Shown: positions 18,037 through 26,752 of the stretch, in pieces | Layout of the letters: every line of letters begins with the position of its first letter | Numbering within the stretch: position 1 is the stretch's first letter | From: Candidatus Bealeia paramacronuclearis | Lineage (GTDB): Bacteria; Pseudomonadota; Alphaproteobacteria; UBA9655 | Reading direction: 5' to 3' | Assembly (NCBI RefSeq): GCF_035607555.1 | Contig: NZ_JAVHWZ010000002.1 | Coordinates: forward strand, 496,001 to 560,000 | DNA: 64,000 nucleotides | Translations under genes and position numbers: made by a program | Notes under the pieces: model-generated | Database searches by the model: none | Told to the model about the DNA's origin: nothing | What the model saw: only the letters and a program-made list of their open reading frames with translations

Positions 18037-19368
18037 TCAGGCTCCTGCCACCATCATTTTTTCAATACGAACCGTTGGAGATACGATTGAACTTTCAAAG
18101 ACCACATCATTTGCCGGTGTCAATGTCTTAAACATTTCTAAGATATTGCTAGCAATTGTAATTTCACTCACAGGATACGTAAGCTCACCATTTTCAATCC
18201 AAAATCCAGAAGCTCCAACACTATAGTCGCCCGTGGTGTCATTAAATCCCATTCCCATAATGGAGGTCACCAGAATCCCTGATCCAGCCTCTTTATAAAG
18301 AGCTTCGGGGGACAGGAGTCCGGGTTCTAAATAAAAGTTTGAAGCAGCAATGGCGGGGGGATTTGCCCCACTTCTCACAGCATGTCCCGTCGATGCAAGG
18401 CCCAATTGACGTGCTGTTCTTAAATTCAAAAACCAGGTTTGCAAAACTCCATTTTCAATAATCGCACGACGTTGTGTGGGAAGCCCCTCACCATCAAAAG
18501 CACGGGATCCAAAACCCTTAAGGCGCAAGGGGTCATCAACAATTTGAATGGAAGATCCAAAAACTTGTGATCCTAATTTATCCTTCAAAAAGCTAGTGCC
18601 ATTGGCGATACTGACACCGTTAATACCTTGCGCCAAATGCGATAAAAGCGTTGAGGCCATTCTGCGATCAAAAATCACAGGATATTCGCCAGTTTTAATT
18701 TTCCGAGGATTCAAGCGCGCCACTGTTTTTTCACCAGCAGATTTCCCCACATCAGCCGGATTTTTCAAGTCTGATACAAAAACGGCTGAGGAATAATCAT
18801 AATCCACTTCCATGCTCTCACCCTTTTGAGCAATAACGGCGGTGGAAACGCCAAATGAGGAACGGGTTTTCTTATTTTCAAATCCTTCACTCGTCAAAAG
18901 ATACGTCTCAAAAGTGCCCCAAGACGCCTCTCCACGTTCGGAATTGGTGACGCCTTTCACCGCTAAAGCAGCACTTTCGGCAATGCGAGCCATCTCCCCC
19001 AATTCATCGGGAGTGGGCTCATGAAAATCATAGGTCGAAAGATCGGGCACATGAATCGCCAATTGATCCTTAGACGCAAGCCCACAAAAGGGATCTTCCG
19101 GCATAATTTTGGCCATAGAAAGAGCACGTTCTACCAATTGATCCAAAGAGACGTGGCTGAGATCAGACGTACTCACAGAAGCCTGACGTTTGCCTATCAA
19201 AACGCGCAATCCCACATCCAGGGATTCCGATCGTTCCACTTTTTCGCGTTTTTCTTTATGAGTTGTAACGGATAAAGAAGAGGATCTGGATCCCACCACA
19301 TCGCACGCCTCAGCCCCTGAAGATTTTGCTTTTTCTATGAGATATTCGAGTTCTTTTTTCATGATCAT
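18037..19368 (-). CDS. pmbA: TldD/PmbA family metalloprotease subunit (PmbA/TldE)
   Basis: 443 residues. N-terminal GAEACDVV...SLSVTTHKEKREKVERSESLDVGLRV and the late GFNDTTGDYSVGASGFWIENGE are hallmarks of PmbA (TldE). With TldD it forms a protease that processes unfolded peptides and, in some bacteria, modified peptide precursors. PmbA lacks the zinc site carried by TldD, and no tldD is in this window. It sits 6 bp after ubiA and 7 bp before msbA. Linkage of PmbA to the lipid A cluster is common in alphaproteobacteria. Confidence 0.92.
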   Translation of the reverse strand: MIMKKELEYLIEKAKSSGAEACDVVGSRSSSLSVTTHKEKREKVERSESLDVGLRVLIGKRQASVSTSDLSHVSLDQLVERALSMAKIMPEDPFCGLASKDQLAIHVPDLSTYDFHEPTPDELGEMARIAESAALAVKGVTNSERGEASWGTFETYLLTSEGFENKKTRSSFGVSTAVIAQKGESMEVDYDYSSAVFVSDLKNPADVGKSAGEKTVARLNPRKIKTGEYPVIFDRRMASTLLSHLAQGINGVSIANGTSFLKDKLGSQVFGSSIQIVDDPLRLKGFGSRAFDGEGLPTQRRAIIENGVLQTWFLNLRTARQLGLASTGHAVRSGANPPAIAASNFYLEPGLLSPEALYKEAGSGILVTSIMGMGFNDTTGDYSVGASGFWIENGELTYPVSEITIASNILEMFKTLTPANDVVFESSIVSPTVRIEKMMVAGA

Positions 19369-19374
19369 TTATCT

Positions 19375-20238
19375 TTAGTTGAGAATTTTTCCAATGACAA
19401 TGGTAATAAACAAAATCGCCCCAATGTAAATATTCGAAACAAACCGTTTTCCACAATTTTTAGGGTGGTGAATATCAAGGCTTAACACTTGCCAGGCAAA
19501 ATGAAAAGCCATCGCCAAAATCCCCCCATAAAACCATTTGTGAAAACCGGCAAGATGTCCTGCTACAGACCAACAAAAGAGCGCGCCTGAATAAATCAAA
19601 ACCAATGCTGGTTTTGTACTTCCGCCAAATTTAATGGCCGAAGATTTCATTCCCATCAAAAGATCATCCTCACGATCTTGACAAGCATAAATGGTATCGT
19701 ATCCTAAAGTCCACAAAATCCCCCCTAAGTAAAGGAAGAGCAGCCCTAAAGATAACGACTGACCTGAGGCTGCCCATGCCACCCAAATGCCCCAGTTAAA
19801 CGTCAGACCTAAGAAAACTTGAGGCCAATATGTGATGCGTTTCATGAATGGGTACAAGATAACAAGAACGAGCGAACAGAGACCCACTGCAATGGCTTTG
19901 TCGGGGAATTGAAACAATATCAGGGCGCCAATCATGCCGAGAACAATCATAAAAATAATAGCCTGAGGAATGGTAAGGTCGCCACGGGCAAGGGGTCGAT
20001 TTTGCGTGCGGGCCACTTTTTTATCCAAGTCATGATCCACAATATCATTATAAATACAACCTGCCCCACGCATGACAGTCGAACCCACCGCAAATAACAT
20101 CAAAAACCAGGGATTTGGAAATTGAGATGAGGTATAAGCAACTCCCCACCAACAAGGAAACATCAAAAGCCAAATCCCCACAGGGCGATGAAGACGCATG
20201 ATCTCAAATAAAAGTTCCAGGATGGGTGTGCGTTGCAT
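19375..20238 (-). CDS. ubiA: 4-hydroxybenzoate octaprenyltransferase
   Basis: 287 residues and about eight membrane helices. The first prenyl-diphosphate motif is NDIVDHDLD (from residue 64); the second is YACQDREDD (near 185). This pairing defines UbiA, which joins the polyprenyl chain to 4-hydroxybenzoate in ubiquinone synthesis. It is the first gene of the minus-strand series that runs to lpxL. The gap to the divergent rsmE contains a degenerate palindromic repeat. Confidence 0.94.
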   Translation of the reverse strand: MQRTPILELLFEIMRLHRPVGIWLLMFPCWWGVAYTSSQFPNPWFLMLFAVGSTVMRGAGCIYNDIVDHDLDKKVARTQNRPLARGDLTIPQAIIFMIVLGMIGALILFQFPDKAIAVGLCSLVLVILYPFMKRITYWPQVFLGLTFNWGIWVAWAASGQSLSLGLLFLYLGGILWTLGYDTIYACQDREDDLLMGMKSSAIKFGGSTKPALVLIYSGALFCWSVAGHLAGFHKWFYGGILAMAFHFAWQVLSLDIHHPKNCGKRFVSNIYIGAILFITIVIGKILN

Positions 20239-20270
20239 TTTTCCTCTTTCAAAATCATTTTAGAAATATC

Positions 20271-20320
20271 ATCATACTGAATTTGGATCTCATGAGATGC
20301 TGAAACAAGTTCAACATGAC
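20271..20320. repeat. Palindromic repeat, intergenic copy between ubiA and rsmE
   Basis: The right arm AGATGCTGAAACAAGTTCA matches the arms seen at 54339, 60712 and 62086. The left arm is a degenerate complement (TCATACTGAA...GGATCTC). About 50 bp. It lies in the divergent promoter region of ubiA and rsmE. Confidence 0.7.
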
Positions 20321-20409
20321 GGCAATGTATTCACTTTTAAGGCAAATTACATTATAAAAATTTGTATCATACGATGAAAATTCTTTATACTCTCTTTTAG
20401 GACTTCTTC

Positions 20410-21123
20410 ATGTCAAAAATCCGCATCTTTGTCGATGCTTCTTTTCAAACGGGAATTCGCCTTCCGTTAAATTCCACACAAGAACACTATCTTTTGCATG
20501 TGATGCGCCTGAAAGATTCTGCTCCAGTCCATGTATTTAATGGACGTGATGGGGAATGGGTCTCCCAATTCATCTCTCACAAAAGACATCCGCAGCTCCT
20601 GTTGCAATCTCAGATTTTTGAACAAACACCAGCCCCACAAATGGGCCTTATATTTTCGCCCTTAAAACCCAAACGTCTTGAATTTCTCATTGAAAAAGCA
20701 ACAGAATTAAATGTTGGACGTCTTTACCCTACAGTGATGGAACACACAGCATTTCCCAAAGTCAATCTTGAGAAAATTCAAAATTACACCATTGAGGCGG
20801 CTGAACAGTCCGAACGCCTTTCCATTCCAGACATTCAACATCCTCAAAAACTTTTTGATCTTTTGAATATCTGGCCCCAAGACCATTTCATTTTTTGGGC
20901 TAGCGAACGGCAAAATCACTCATCCTTAAGGATTGCGCTGGCAAACGCCCTCCCCTCCCTTACCTTTTTGATTGGCCCAGAAGGTGGCTTTTCTCCAAAA
21001 GAAATTCAATACCTTGAAAAACTGCCCTTCATAATTCCAGTTTCCTTAGGGCCCACAATCCTTCGCGCTGAAACTGCCGCATTAATGTGTCTTTCCGTGG
21101 GACTTCAGGCTGATTTAAAATGA
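20410..21123 (+). CDS. rsmE: 16S rRNA (uracil1498-N3)-methyltransferase
   Basis: 237 residues. An N-terminal PUA-like domain is followed by a SPOUT methyltransferase fold with the knot motifs LIGPEGGFSPKEIQYLE (about 190-206) and SLGPTILRAETAAL (about 212-225). RsmE methylates U1498 in the small-subunit rRNA using S-adenosylmethionine. It is transcribed away from ubiA; its 3' end is followed within about 20 bp by the IS5-type insertion. Confidence 0.95.
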   Translation: MSKIRIFVDASFQTGIRLPLNSTQEHYLLHVMRLKDSAPVHVFNGRDGEWVSQFISHKRHPQLLLQSQIFEQTPAPQMGLIFSPLKPKRLEFLIEKATELNVGRLYPTVMEHTAFPKVNLEKIQNYTIEAAEQSERLSIPDIQHPQKLFDLLNIWPQDHFIFWASERQNHSSLRIALANALPSLTFLIGPEGGFSPKEIQYLEKLPFIIPVSLGPTILRAETAALMCLSVGLQADLK

Positions 21124-21205
21124 ACGATTCCCCGACTTTAGCCTGAGGGTCATTGATTATTCTAATTATTTGTTAAAAAACAATTACAAAGCTGACCAGA
21201 AGTTT

Positions 21206-21235
21206 TCTCTAAAACTTAGCTCTCTAAAACTTAGC
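21206..21235 (+). repeat. Perfect 15-bp tandem duplication
   Basis: TCTCTAAAACTTAGC occurs twice head to tail (21206-21220 and 21221-21235). It lies about 95 bp before the transposase start and could bear on transposase binding or expression. Confidence 0.8.
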
Positions 21236-21330
21236 TGCCTTTGATCATCATTGAAAGACCATTGCATAATTGAGGGATGAGGAGAGAAAGGATATACTGA
21301 GGAAAGTCCGAAAAGCAGGAGTGATCGAAA

Positions 21331-22314
21331 ATGTCCTTTTTAAATTGTGAAGCCAGAGAGCGTTTAAAGAACAGTCAACTTATCCAAGCTTTTAGCCTTA
21401 TCGACTGGGAGAGTGTAAAGCAAAATATGGGGAAACTAGGAAGATCTGGCTATGGCCCCAATGGGTACGTACCAGTCAATTTACTGAAGGCGTTGATTTT
21501 GCAGGCTTGGCATAGCTTAAGCGATGAGGGGTTGGAAGAAGCCTTGAGGGTTCGGTTGGACTTTATGGTCATCACGGGGTTGGAAAAGGTGCCTGATCAT
21601 ACGACGCTCTGTCGATTTCGCAACTTGTTGATCAGTCAAAACCTTTGGGAATACCTCCTTGCAATGATCAATTATCAACTAGAACAAAAGGGATTAAAAG
21701 TGAAAGAATCCCAAGGAGCGATTATAGATGCGACGCTTATCGAATCAGCGGCACGTCCTCGGAAAGAAATGGAGGGGATGGCTGTTGATCGTGAAGAAGA
21801 CAAGGAATATGCTGTTGAAGAGCAGGTAACCCTTTCCAAAGATCCAGATGCCACATGGCTTAAGAAGGGGAAACGGAGCTATTTTGGGTACAAAGGCTTT
21901 ATGGTCATTGACCAGGAGGACGGATATATTGATCAGGTTCACGTGACGCCTGCGCATGTCTCTGAAGTGAGAGAGTTGGAAGAGGTTGTGAAGAAGCGTC
22001 GAGATAAGAGGCTTTATGGAGACAAAGGGTATGCTTCCCAAGGAAACAAAGACTTGCTGAGGTCTAAGGGGATTAAGAACGGGTTGATGGAGAAAGCGAA
22101 AAGAAATAAGCCCTTAACCCATTGGCAAAAAGTATTTAACCGGATGATTTCGAAGATTCGATATAGGGTGGAACAAGGATTTGGAACCTTAAAACGAAAA
22201 TTCAAATTCACGAGAGCATCCTATTTTACAACACCCAAAGTTCAAGGACAAATGGCCCTAAAAGCCATAGCCTTTAACCTCTTAAAGGCCACAAATAAGG
22301 TTGCTTATGGATAA
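21331..22314 (+). CDS. IS5-family transposase
   Basis: 327 residues and apparently intact. The N-terminal DUF772-type region (GPNGYVPVNLLKALILQAW, PDHTTLCRFRNLL) is followed by the DDE domain. The first Asp is in GAIIDATLIESAARP, the second in LYGDKGYAS, and the Glu in RVEQGFGTLKRKF. AGGAG precedes the ATG. This is a cut-and-paste enzyme of the IS5 group. It is unlike the IS427-type remnant at 57.2 kb, so at least two IS5 lineages have entered this genome. Confidence 0.92.
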   Translation: MSFLNCEARERLKNSQLIQAFSLIDWESVKQNMGKLGRSGYGPNGYVPVNLLKALILQAWHSLSDEGLEEALRVRLDFMVITGLEKVPDHTTLCRFRNLLISQNLWEYLLAMINYQLEQKGLKVKESQGAIIDATLIESAARPRKEMEGMAVDREEDKEYAVEEQVTLSKDPDATWLKKGKRSYFGYKGFMVIDQEDGYIDQVHVTPAHVSEVRELEEVVKKRRDKRLYGDKGYASQGNKDLLRSKGIKNGLMEKAKRNKPLTHWQKVFNRMISKIRYRVEQGFGTLKRKFKFTRASYFTTPKVQGQMALKAIAFNLLKATNKVAYG

Positions 22315-22434
22315 ATCAGGCGAGTTAAGTGAGTATTTGAGCAAAAAAAGAACAAAGAGACGAAGAAAAATATCATCCCCCTCAATTTAAAAAACTCAAA
22401 AATTAGCTTTTCAGGACCTCAGTTGGAATTTTTA

Positions 22435-22764
22435 TTAATTATGCAATGGCCTTATTGAAGCCCACCTTTGGGCCAAAGCATAGATGGCAGAGGCAGAGTT
22501 TGGTGGGATTTCGGCCACAATGCCCTTTTGTTCATCTATAATTTGAATCACATTATGAGCAGAAGTTGGCCCTGTTCGAATTGACATTTGAGTATGATTT
22601 AAATCTGGAATCCCCTCAGAAGGGTGTTTTGCTTGTTTTTCCATCGAAGAATCTAAATTAGTTTCAGCACACACCTGATCAACCTCAAAATTTTGTATTT
22701 GAGGTTTTTGAGTTCTCCCCGGCACTGCCGGAACATAGGATGATGGCGTAATAGTTGTTGTCAT
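22435..22764 (-). CDS. FlaG-like flagellar protein (putative)
   Basis: 109 residues. The N-terminal two-thirds is disordered (Pro/Gln/Ser/Thr). The C-terminal ~35 residues (NVIQIIDEQKGIVAEIPP followed by a short helix) resemble the conserved end of FlaG, which is often encoded next to flagellin and influences filament length. A strong GGGGAGGTG ribosome site precedes the ATG. It lies downstream of flagellin on the same strand but after a terminator, so it may be read from its own promoter. The FlaG call is tentative. Confidence 0.5.
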   Translation of the reverse strand: MTTTITPSSYVPAVPGRTQKPQIQNFEVDQVCAETNLDSSMEKQAKHPSEGIPDLNHTQMSIRTGPTSAHNVIQIIDEQKGIVAEIPPNSASAIYALAQRWASIRPLHN

Positions 22765-22865
22765 TTTTCACCTCCCCTGTTGGGAGAAAATTGTGTTTAT
22801 AATATATTTAAAAGACTTAAACTATTTTTACAAAAATTACAATATTTTTAATTACTCACAAAAGC

Positions 22866-22893
22866 AGGTCACCCGAATTTCTTCGGATGACCT
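22866..22893 (-). terminator. Intrinsic terminator after flagellin
   Basis: A 12-bp stem (AGGTCATCCGAA pairing with TTCGGGTGACCT, one G-T pair) begins 8 bp after the flagellin stop on the minus strand and is followed by GCTTTTG. The short T-run is only moderate, but position and stem strength fit. Confidence 0.7.
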
Positions 22894-22900
22894 ATTTTTA

Positions 22901-24388
22901 TTAACCGCGAACCATTGCCAACAAGCTGTTGAACATTTGGTCAGCCTGAGTTTTCATCGCAATACCAGCTTGAGAGAGAACGTTGTACTTTGTAAATTCC
23001 GTTGTCTCTTTCGCAAGATCAGTATCACCCACAGACGCACGCGCTGCAATCAAGTTTTCTCTTGCAGTGGTCGCTGAAGCTTCTGCAAGTTCAAGACGCT
23101 TTTGAACAGCAACTACCTGCGCAGAGGACTGACTCACCACGTTCATAGCGGCCTCAAGCTGAGGTTGAACAGCAATCGCACCCTGCTTGGTTTTCAAGCT
23201 CACATTATTAAGACCCAATGTAACTCGATCCAAAGATGGCATAGTGACATTAATTGATCCACCATAAGTGTCACTTTGGAAGCTTAACTGTGTATTTGCG
23301 CCACCATTCACCTGGACCATAACTTGAGGAATGGCGTTTGCGTTGTTGAACGTATTGTCCACTGCAAAGTTGAAACCGTTACTAAATGTAATAGTTTGGG
23401 CTCCCCCGGCAGTTACACTTGCTTTCAATGAGTTTCCTGTAGGATCAATTAACTTGAATGAACCTGCTCCATCATAAGATATTGCATACATTCCAGGCGT
23501 AACGGTAGATCCCGCAATATAACCGTTTGCAGCTGCTGGCATACCGTTTGCAGGCGCCGCAGACTGTGACTGGAAGGTCACAATGGATTGATTTGCATTC
23601 CAGCCGACAAGTGTATCAAAAGCAGCTTGGAAGTTCGCCAAGTTGTTAAGACCACCCACACCTGCTGCATAGTCAAAAGAAAGCGTACTATCTCCGGACT
23701 TCAGCGTCATCACACCGCCAGCATTTGGGTTAATACCACTTGCGGTAAATGTCTGTGACCCAATTTGTAAACTCACGTTAAAAGAGGTTCCAGTCTGGGT
23801 AATAATAGGAGCCGCAGTTACAGCACCTTGAATATTGCCAGAAGTGGCAGCTGCGTTAATAGTACCAGCAAATGTGTTGGCAGGGATCTGACCTGCACCA
23901 CCACCCACAGCGGGAATGCCGTTAGCCACAGGGTTTGCAACGGCACCAATAAGTGTTGAACTTCCCGCACTTCCTTTCAGGAGCTTCACACCGAGCCAAT
24001 CGACCGTGTTCAAAACGTTATCAAATTGAGCCAGCTGTTGTTGCGCTTCAATATCCATACCGGCACGCTCTGTCTCACTCACGGTATCGGAGTTTGATTG
24101 AATGGCCAAACTTGATACACGTGTGATGATTTCATTTAATTGGTCCATATCACCGGTAGCCACCTGTGCCACAGCAGCACCTTGGCTCAAGTTTGAAGCC
24201 ACTTGCTCGTTACCGAGGACTTTGGCGTTCAATTTAGTATAAATACCTTTAGCCGCGGCATCTCCGTCAATCTTCAAACCCTTTGAAATACGGTTTGCAG
24301 AATCTTGAGCAAGACCTGTTGCTTTTTTAATGTTTGTTTGGGCTGATACGGACGCACCGTTGGTCAGCGCTGTAAGTGTCTTTGGCAT
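22901..24388 (-). CDS. Flagellin
   Basis: 495 residues. The N-terminal D0/D1 region (to about 140) has ISKGLKIDGDAAAKG and repeated Gln/Ala helices. The C-terminal D0 region ends in QADQMFNSLLAMVRG with the expected hydrophobic spacing. Between them lies a long Gly/Ala/Asn/Thr-rich surface domain (about 145-400). It polymerises outside the cell as the filament. Expression is probably sigma-54 driven (site at 24473). Its presence with fliQRflhB shows the lineage builds, or recently built, flagella. Confidence 0.9.
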   Translation of the reverse strand: MPKTLTALTNGASVSAQTNIKKATGLAQDSANRISKGLKIDGDAAAKGIYTKLNAKVLGNEQVASNLSQGAAVAQVATGDMDQLNEIITRVSSLAIQSNSDTVSETERAGMDIEAQQQLAQFDNVLNTVDWLGVKLLKGSAGSSTLIGAVANPVANGIPAVGGGAGQIPANTFAGTINAAATSGNIQGAVTAAPIITQTGTSFNVSLQIGSQTFTASGINPNAGGVMTLKSGDSTLSFDYAAGVGGLNNLANFQAAFDTLVGWNANQSIVTFQSQSAAPANGMPAAANGYIAGSTVTPGMYAISYDGAGSFKLIDPTGNSLKASVTAGGAQTITFSNGFNFAVDNTFNNANAIPQVMVQVNGGANTQLSFQSDTYGGSINVTMPSLDRVTLGLNNVSLKTKQGAIAVQPQLEAAMNVVSQSSAQVVAVQKRLELAEASATTARENLIAARASVGDTDLAKETTEFTKYNVLSQAGIAMKTQADQMFNSLLAMVRG

Positions 24389-24472
24389 TTGAGTATCCTT
24401 TCGCTTCCTGCGTTATAATTCCCGGAAGAGTCATTCTTCAGGGGAGCGCCATCCTGGCTCTCACATTCTTAT

Positions 24473-24490
24473 ATGCAGAAGCCGTGCCAA
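24473..24490 (-). promoter_or_regulatory. Sigma-54 promoter for flagellin
   Basis: On the minus strand the sequence reads TTGGCACGGCTTCTGCAT. It fits YTGGCACGN4TTGCW with one mismatch, and has the required GG and GC doublets 10 nt apart. It lies about 85 bp upstream of the flagellin ATG, leaving a leader of roughly 75 nt. Late flagellar genes of alphaproteobacteria such as Caulobacter commonly use this sigma factor. Confidence 0.75.
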
Positions 24491-24643
24491 ATTAATTTAA
24501 CCCTATTTCATGAGAGACTTATCTTTTGTGGGTGACTTGAGAAACGAAGTTCAATTTAAATTCCTTTAACTCTTCCAGGTAAAAAAATGCTCCAGCACTC
24601 ATCACACCCGGCAAATTTTTCCACATGGGGCATATTTTGCCCC

Positions 24644-25921
24644 CTACCCCACTCGTTTTTCATTATTCTCGTTGATGAATTTTTGAACTTCAGGATAGAT
24701 ACGCTCCCGCCATTTGCGGCCGTTGAAAATACCATAATGTCCAACCCCTTTTTAAAGGTGGTGCTTATGTTTTCCTGGATGAATTCCCGAACAAAGAATA
24801 TGGGCCGCTTTTGTTTGCCCTACGCCCGAAATATCATCAAGCTCACCTTCGACGGTCATAAGTGCTGTGTCTTTAATGAGTTGAGGCCTAACTGCATGAC
24901 TGCGCCACATCATATGACCTTTGGGAAGAAGGTGCTCTTGAAAAGAGGTTCTCATGCTTTCCAGAAAATATTCCGCCGGCAAATCCATGACGGACAAATA
25001 TTCATCATAAAATTTCTTACTGGCCGTAGCACTTTCATCGTCACCCTTAATCAAATGCTGATAAAGACCTGCATGGGCGTCCATGTGCCTATCCATATTA
25101 AGACTCATAAATCCTGTGAGCATCAAAAATCCAGGGCACACCCGCCGCATAAATCCAGGATAATAAAAGGGGACAGAAGCAATAATATTTTCCTCAAACC
25201 ACCAGAGTGGCCTTTCGCATGCAGAAACATTAGCTTTTGTGGGATTTTCGCGCGTATCAATAGGCCCTCCCATCAGCGTCATGGAAAATGGCTGATGATG
25301 ATCTTTCAATGCCGCCATAATGGAGACCGTGGCCAAAACGGGCACGGACGGCTGACACACCGCCACAATATGTAAATTGGGCCCCAACTCATGGAAAAAT
25401 GCCATGAGATAATCGATATAATCATCAAGGGTAAATGTTCCCACAGCCAAAGGAATATCCCGACAATTTTTCCAATCGGTGATGTAGACATCATTATTCG
25501 GCAAAAATGCCTGAACAGTTCCCCTTAAAAGCGTCGCATAATGCCCTGACATGGGGGCAACCAAAAGCACGCGAGGTTGGTTTTTAAGTTTCTTTTTATC
25601 CTCAGAGCGCTGAAGGTGTTTTTCAAAATGGAGAAGATCACAAAAGGGGCGAGATTCCACTACTTTAGGCGTAATTTTTACTTCGGTCCCATCTTCCATT
25701 TTAACGGAATCCACCCCCCAGGCGGGTTTTCCAAAACGCCGTGTGAAACGCTCCATCATCTCAAGGCCTGCCCCCATTTTTCGTGCGGAATCCCCTATAG
25801 TAGTCGGTACAAAGGGGTTATTGACCGCTTGTCGGGCAAATGAGGCCCAAATATTCATCGGGGCCAATGCAAATGAACGGGCATCGTTCATGTAATAGAG
25901 CCATTCTGCTTCAAATTTCAT
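24644..25921 (-). pseudogene. phaZ: Intracellular polyhydroxyalkanoate depolymerase, interrupted by an in-frame TAA
   Basis: The chosen start is the ATG at 25921 (MKFEAEWLYYMNDA); a GTG at 25975 is possible. The body matches PhaZ: MSGHYATLLRGTVQ, the catalytic Cys in VAVCQPSVP and GELDDISG with the catalytic Asp. At 24752-24754 the frame meets TAA, in HHL-stop-KGVGHYG. The same frame then continues for 35 conserved-looking codons (GHYGIFNGRKWRERIYP) to TAG at 24644. The lost part carries the His expected to complete the Cys-Asp-His triad. Readthrough or a sequencing error is possible; otherwise storage-polymer breakdown by this enzyme is lost. Confidence 0.75.
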
Positions 25922-26069
25922 TTTATTAAATCCCCTGTTTTTTTCTTGAGCATACTCTTTTTTTATGCGCGTCACAATAAGTATACTTTTTCAAATCCAA
26001 AACGCAGGGGCTCATTTTGGCTCATCCCTTAAAAGGGCATTTCAATATGGATATTTGCTTATACGTTCT

Positions 26070-26273
26070 TTAGTTACAGATGCATGCAGGAGCTGTACAA
26101 AAAAAACAGCTCTTTTTGTTCCAACATCCGCCTTTCTGGGAATCACACCTAGGAGAGTTGCAACTTCCATATTCACACGAAGGTTCTGCGACCAAACATG
26201 TTGAAGGTTGCAATATTCCTACCATCAAGATGACTACGGACAAACTTACACTCTGAAGAAATTTTTGTCCCAT
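26070..26273 (-). CDS. Small cysteine-rich secreted peptide
   Basis: 67 residues. A signal peptide (about 1-29, hydrophobic core SVVILMVGIL) is followed by a ~38-residue mature part rich in cysteine: EPSCEYGSCNSPRCDSQKGG continues into a CWNKKSCFFCTAPACIC tail. A strong AGGAG ribosome site precedes the ATG. It lies directly downstream of the T6SS PAAR-like gene on the same strand, 75 bp away. A disulphide-rich exported peptide is inferred; no family was recognised. Confidence 0.65.
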   Translation of the reverse strand: MGQKFLQSVSLSVVILMVGILQPSTCLVAEPSCEYGSCNSPRCDSQKGGCWNKKSCFFCTAPACICN

Positions 26274-26348
26274 GGCGCGTCTCCTTTTTCTCCTTAATTT
26301 TTAGAGGATAATTTATAATTCTTAAAAAACAGTTAACATATTCAAAGC

Positions 26349-26741
26349 TTAGGGTACCATGACTGTAAAATTACCCGGTTCAGCCACTGTAATGAGCCCA
26401 AGGAAATCGCAAATCAACATGGACGTTTGGTCAAGTGCGGGGGGGCCCATGATCATCACATCAAATGACATTGAAATCCATGGCTCAAAAGTCATGGGTG
26501 TGCACTCTTGTGGTGTTAAAACCCCTCCGGCCGAAATGGTTGCAGATAACACTTGAGGATTTCCCAAAGAAATACACATCACATACCCGGGAATATTGGC
26601 AAAAGGAATAATATCGATAATGTTTCCCGCAAGCATGATTTCCGCACACACGGTTTGATCAGGAAGTACTATTAAAGGCGTCGGCACAATGCCAAAACAG
26701 CAATCAAGCAATGAAGTTAAACCGACAACGTTCATCGTCAT
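26349..26741 (-). CDS. DUF4280 PAAR-like protein of a type VI secretion module
   Basis: 130 residues. The pattern LLDCCFGIVPTPLIVLP, then ANIPGYVMCISLGNPQV, PQECTPMTFEPW and SMLICDFLGLITV matches DUF4280, a PAAR-like fold thought to cap the VgrG spike. Conserved Cys residues are present. It is the third gene after vgrG and the MORN gene, 11 bp from the latter, with AAGGAACTCCTCC before the ATG. It is probably co-expressed with the spike. No toxin domain is fused to it. Confidence 0.82.
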   Translation of the reverse strand: MTMNVVGLTSLLDCCFGIVPTPLIVLPDQTVCAEIMLAGNIIDIIPFANIPGYVMCISLGNPQVLSATISAGGVLTPQECTPMTFEPWISMSFDVMIMGPPALDQTSMLICDFLGLITVAEPGNFTVMVP

Positions 26742-26752
26742 GGAGGAGTTCC

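Larger units (their letters stand above)
21143..22422 (+). mobile_element. IS5-family insertion sequence (ends approximate)
   Basis: It contains a complete transposase. The ends are proposed from an imperfect inverted match: CTGAGGGTC at 21143 and the complement of GACCTCAG ending at 22422. The terminal repeats are poor, so true ends may differ by tens of bases. A perfect 15-bp tandem repeat lies inside the left end at 21206-21235. No target duplication could be confirmed. Confidence 0.4.

Noticed and set aside
22793-23077. A 94-codon plus-strand frame overlapping the flagellin end
   Set aside because: It is antisense to flagellin and crosses its terminator; no supporting signals.
24620-24650. 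GGGGCA...TGCCCC hairpin downstream of the PHA depolymerase as a terminator
   Set aside because: The six-base stem has no T-run after it and overlaps the end of the interrupted reading frame.
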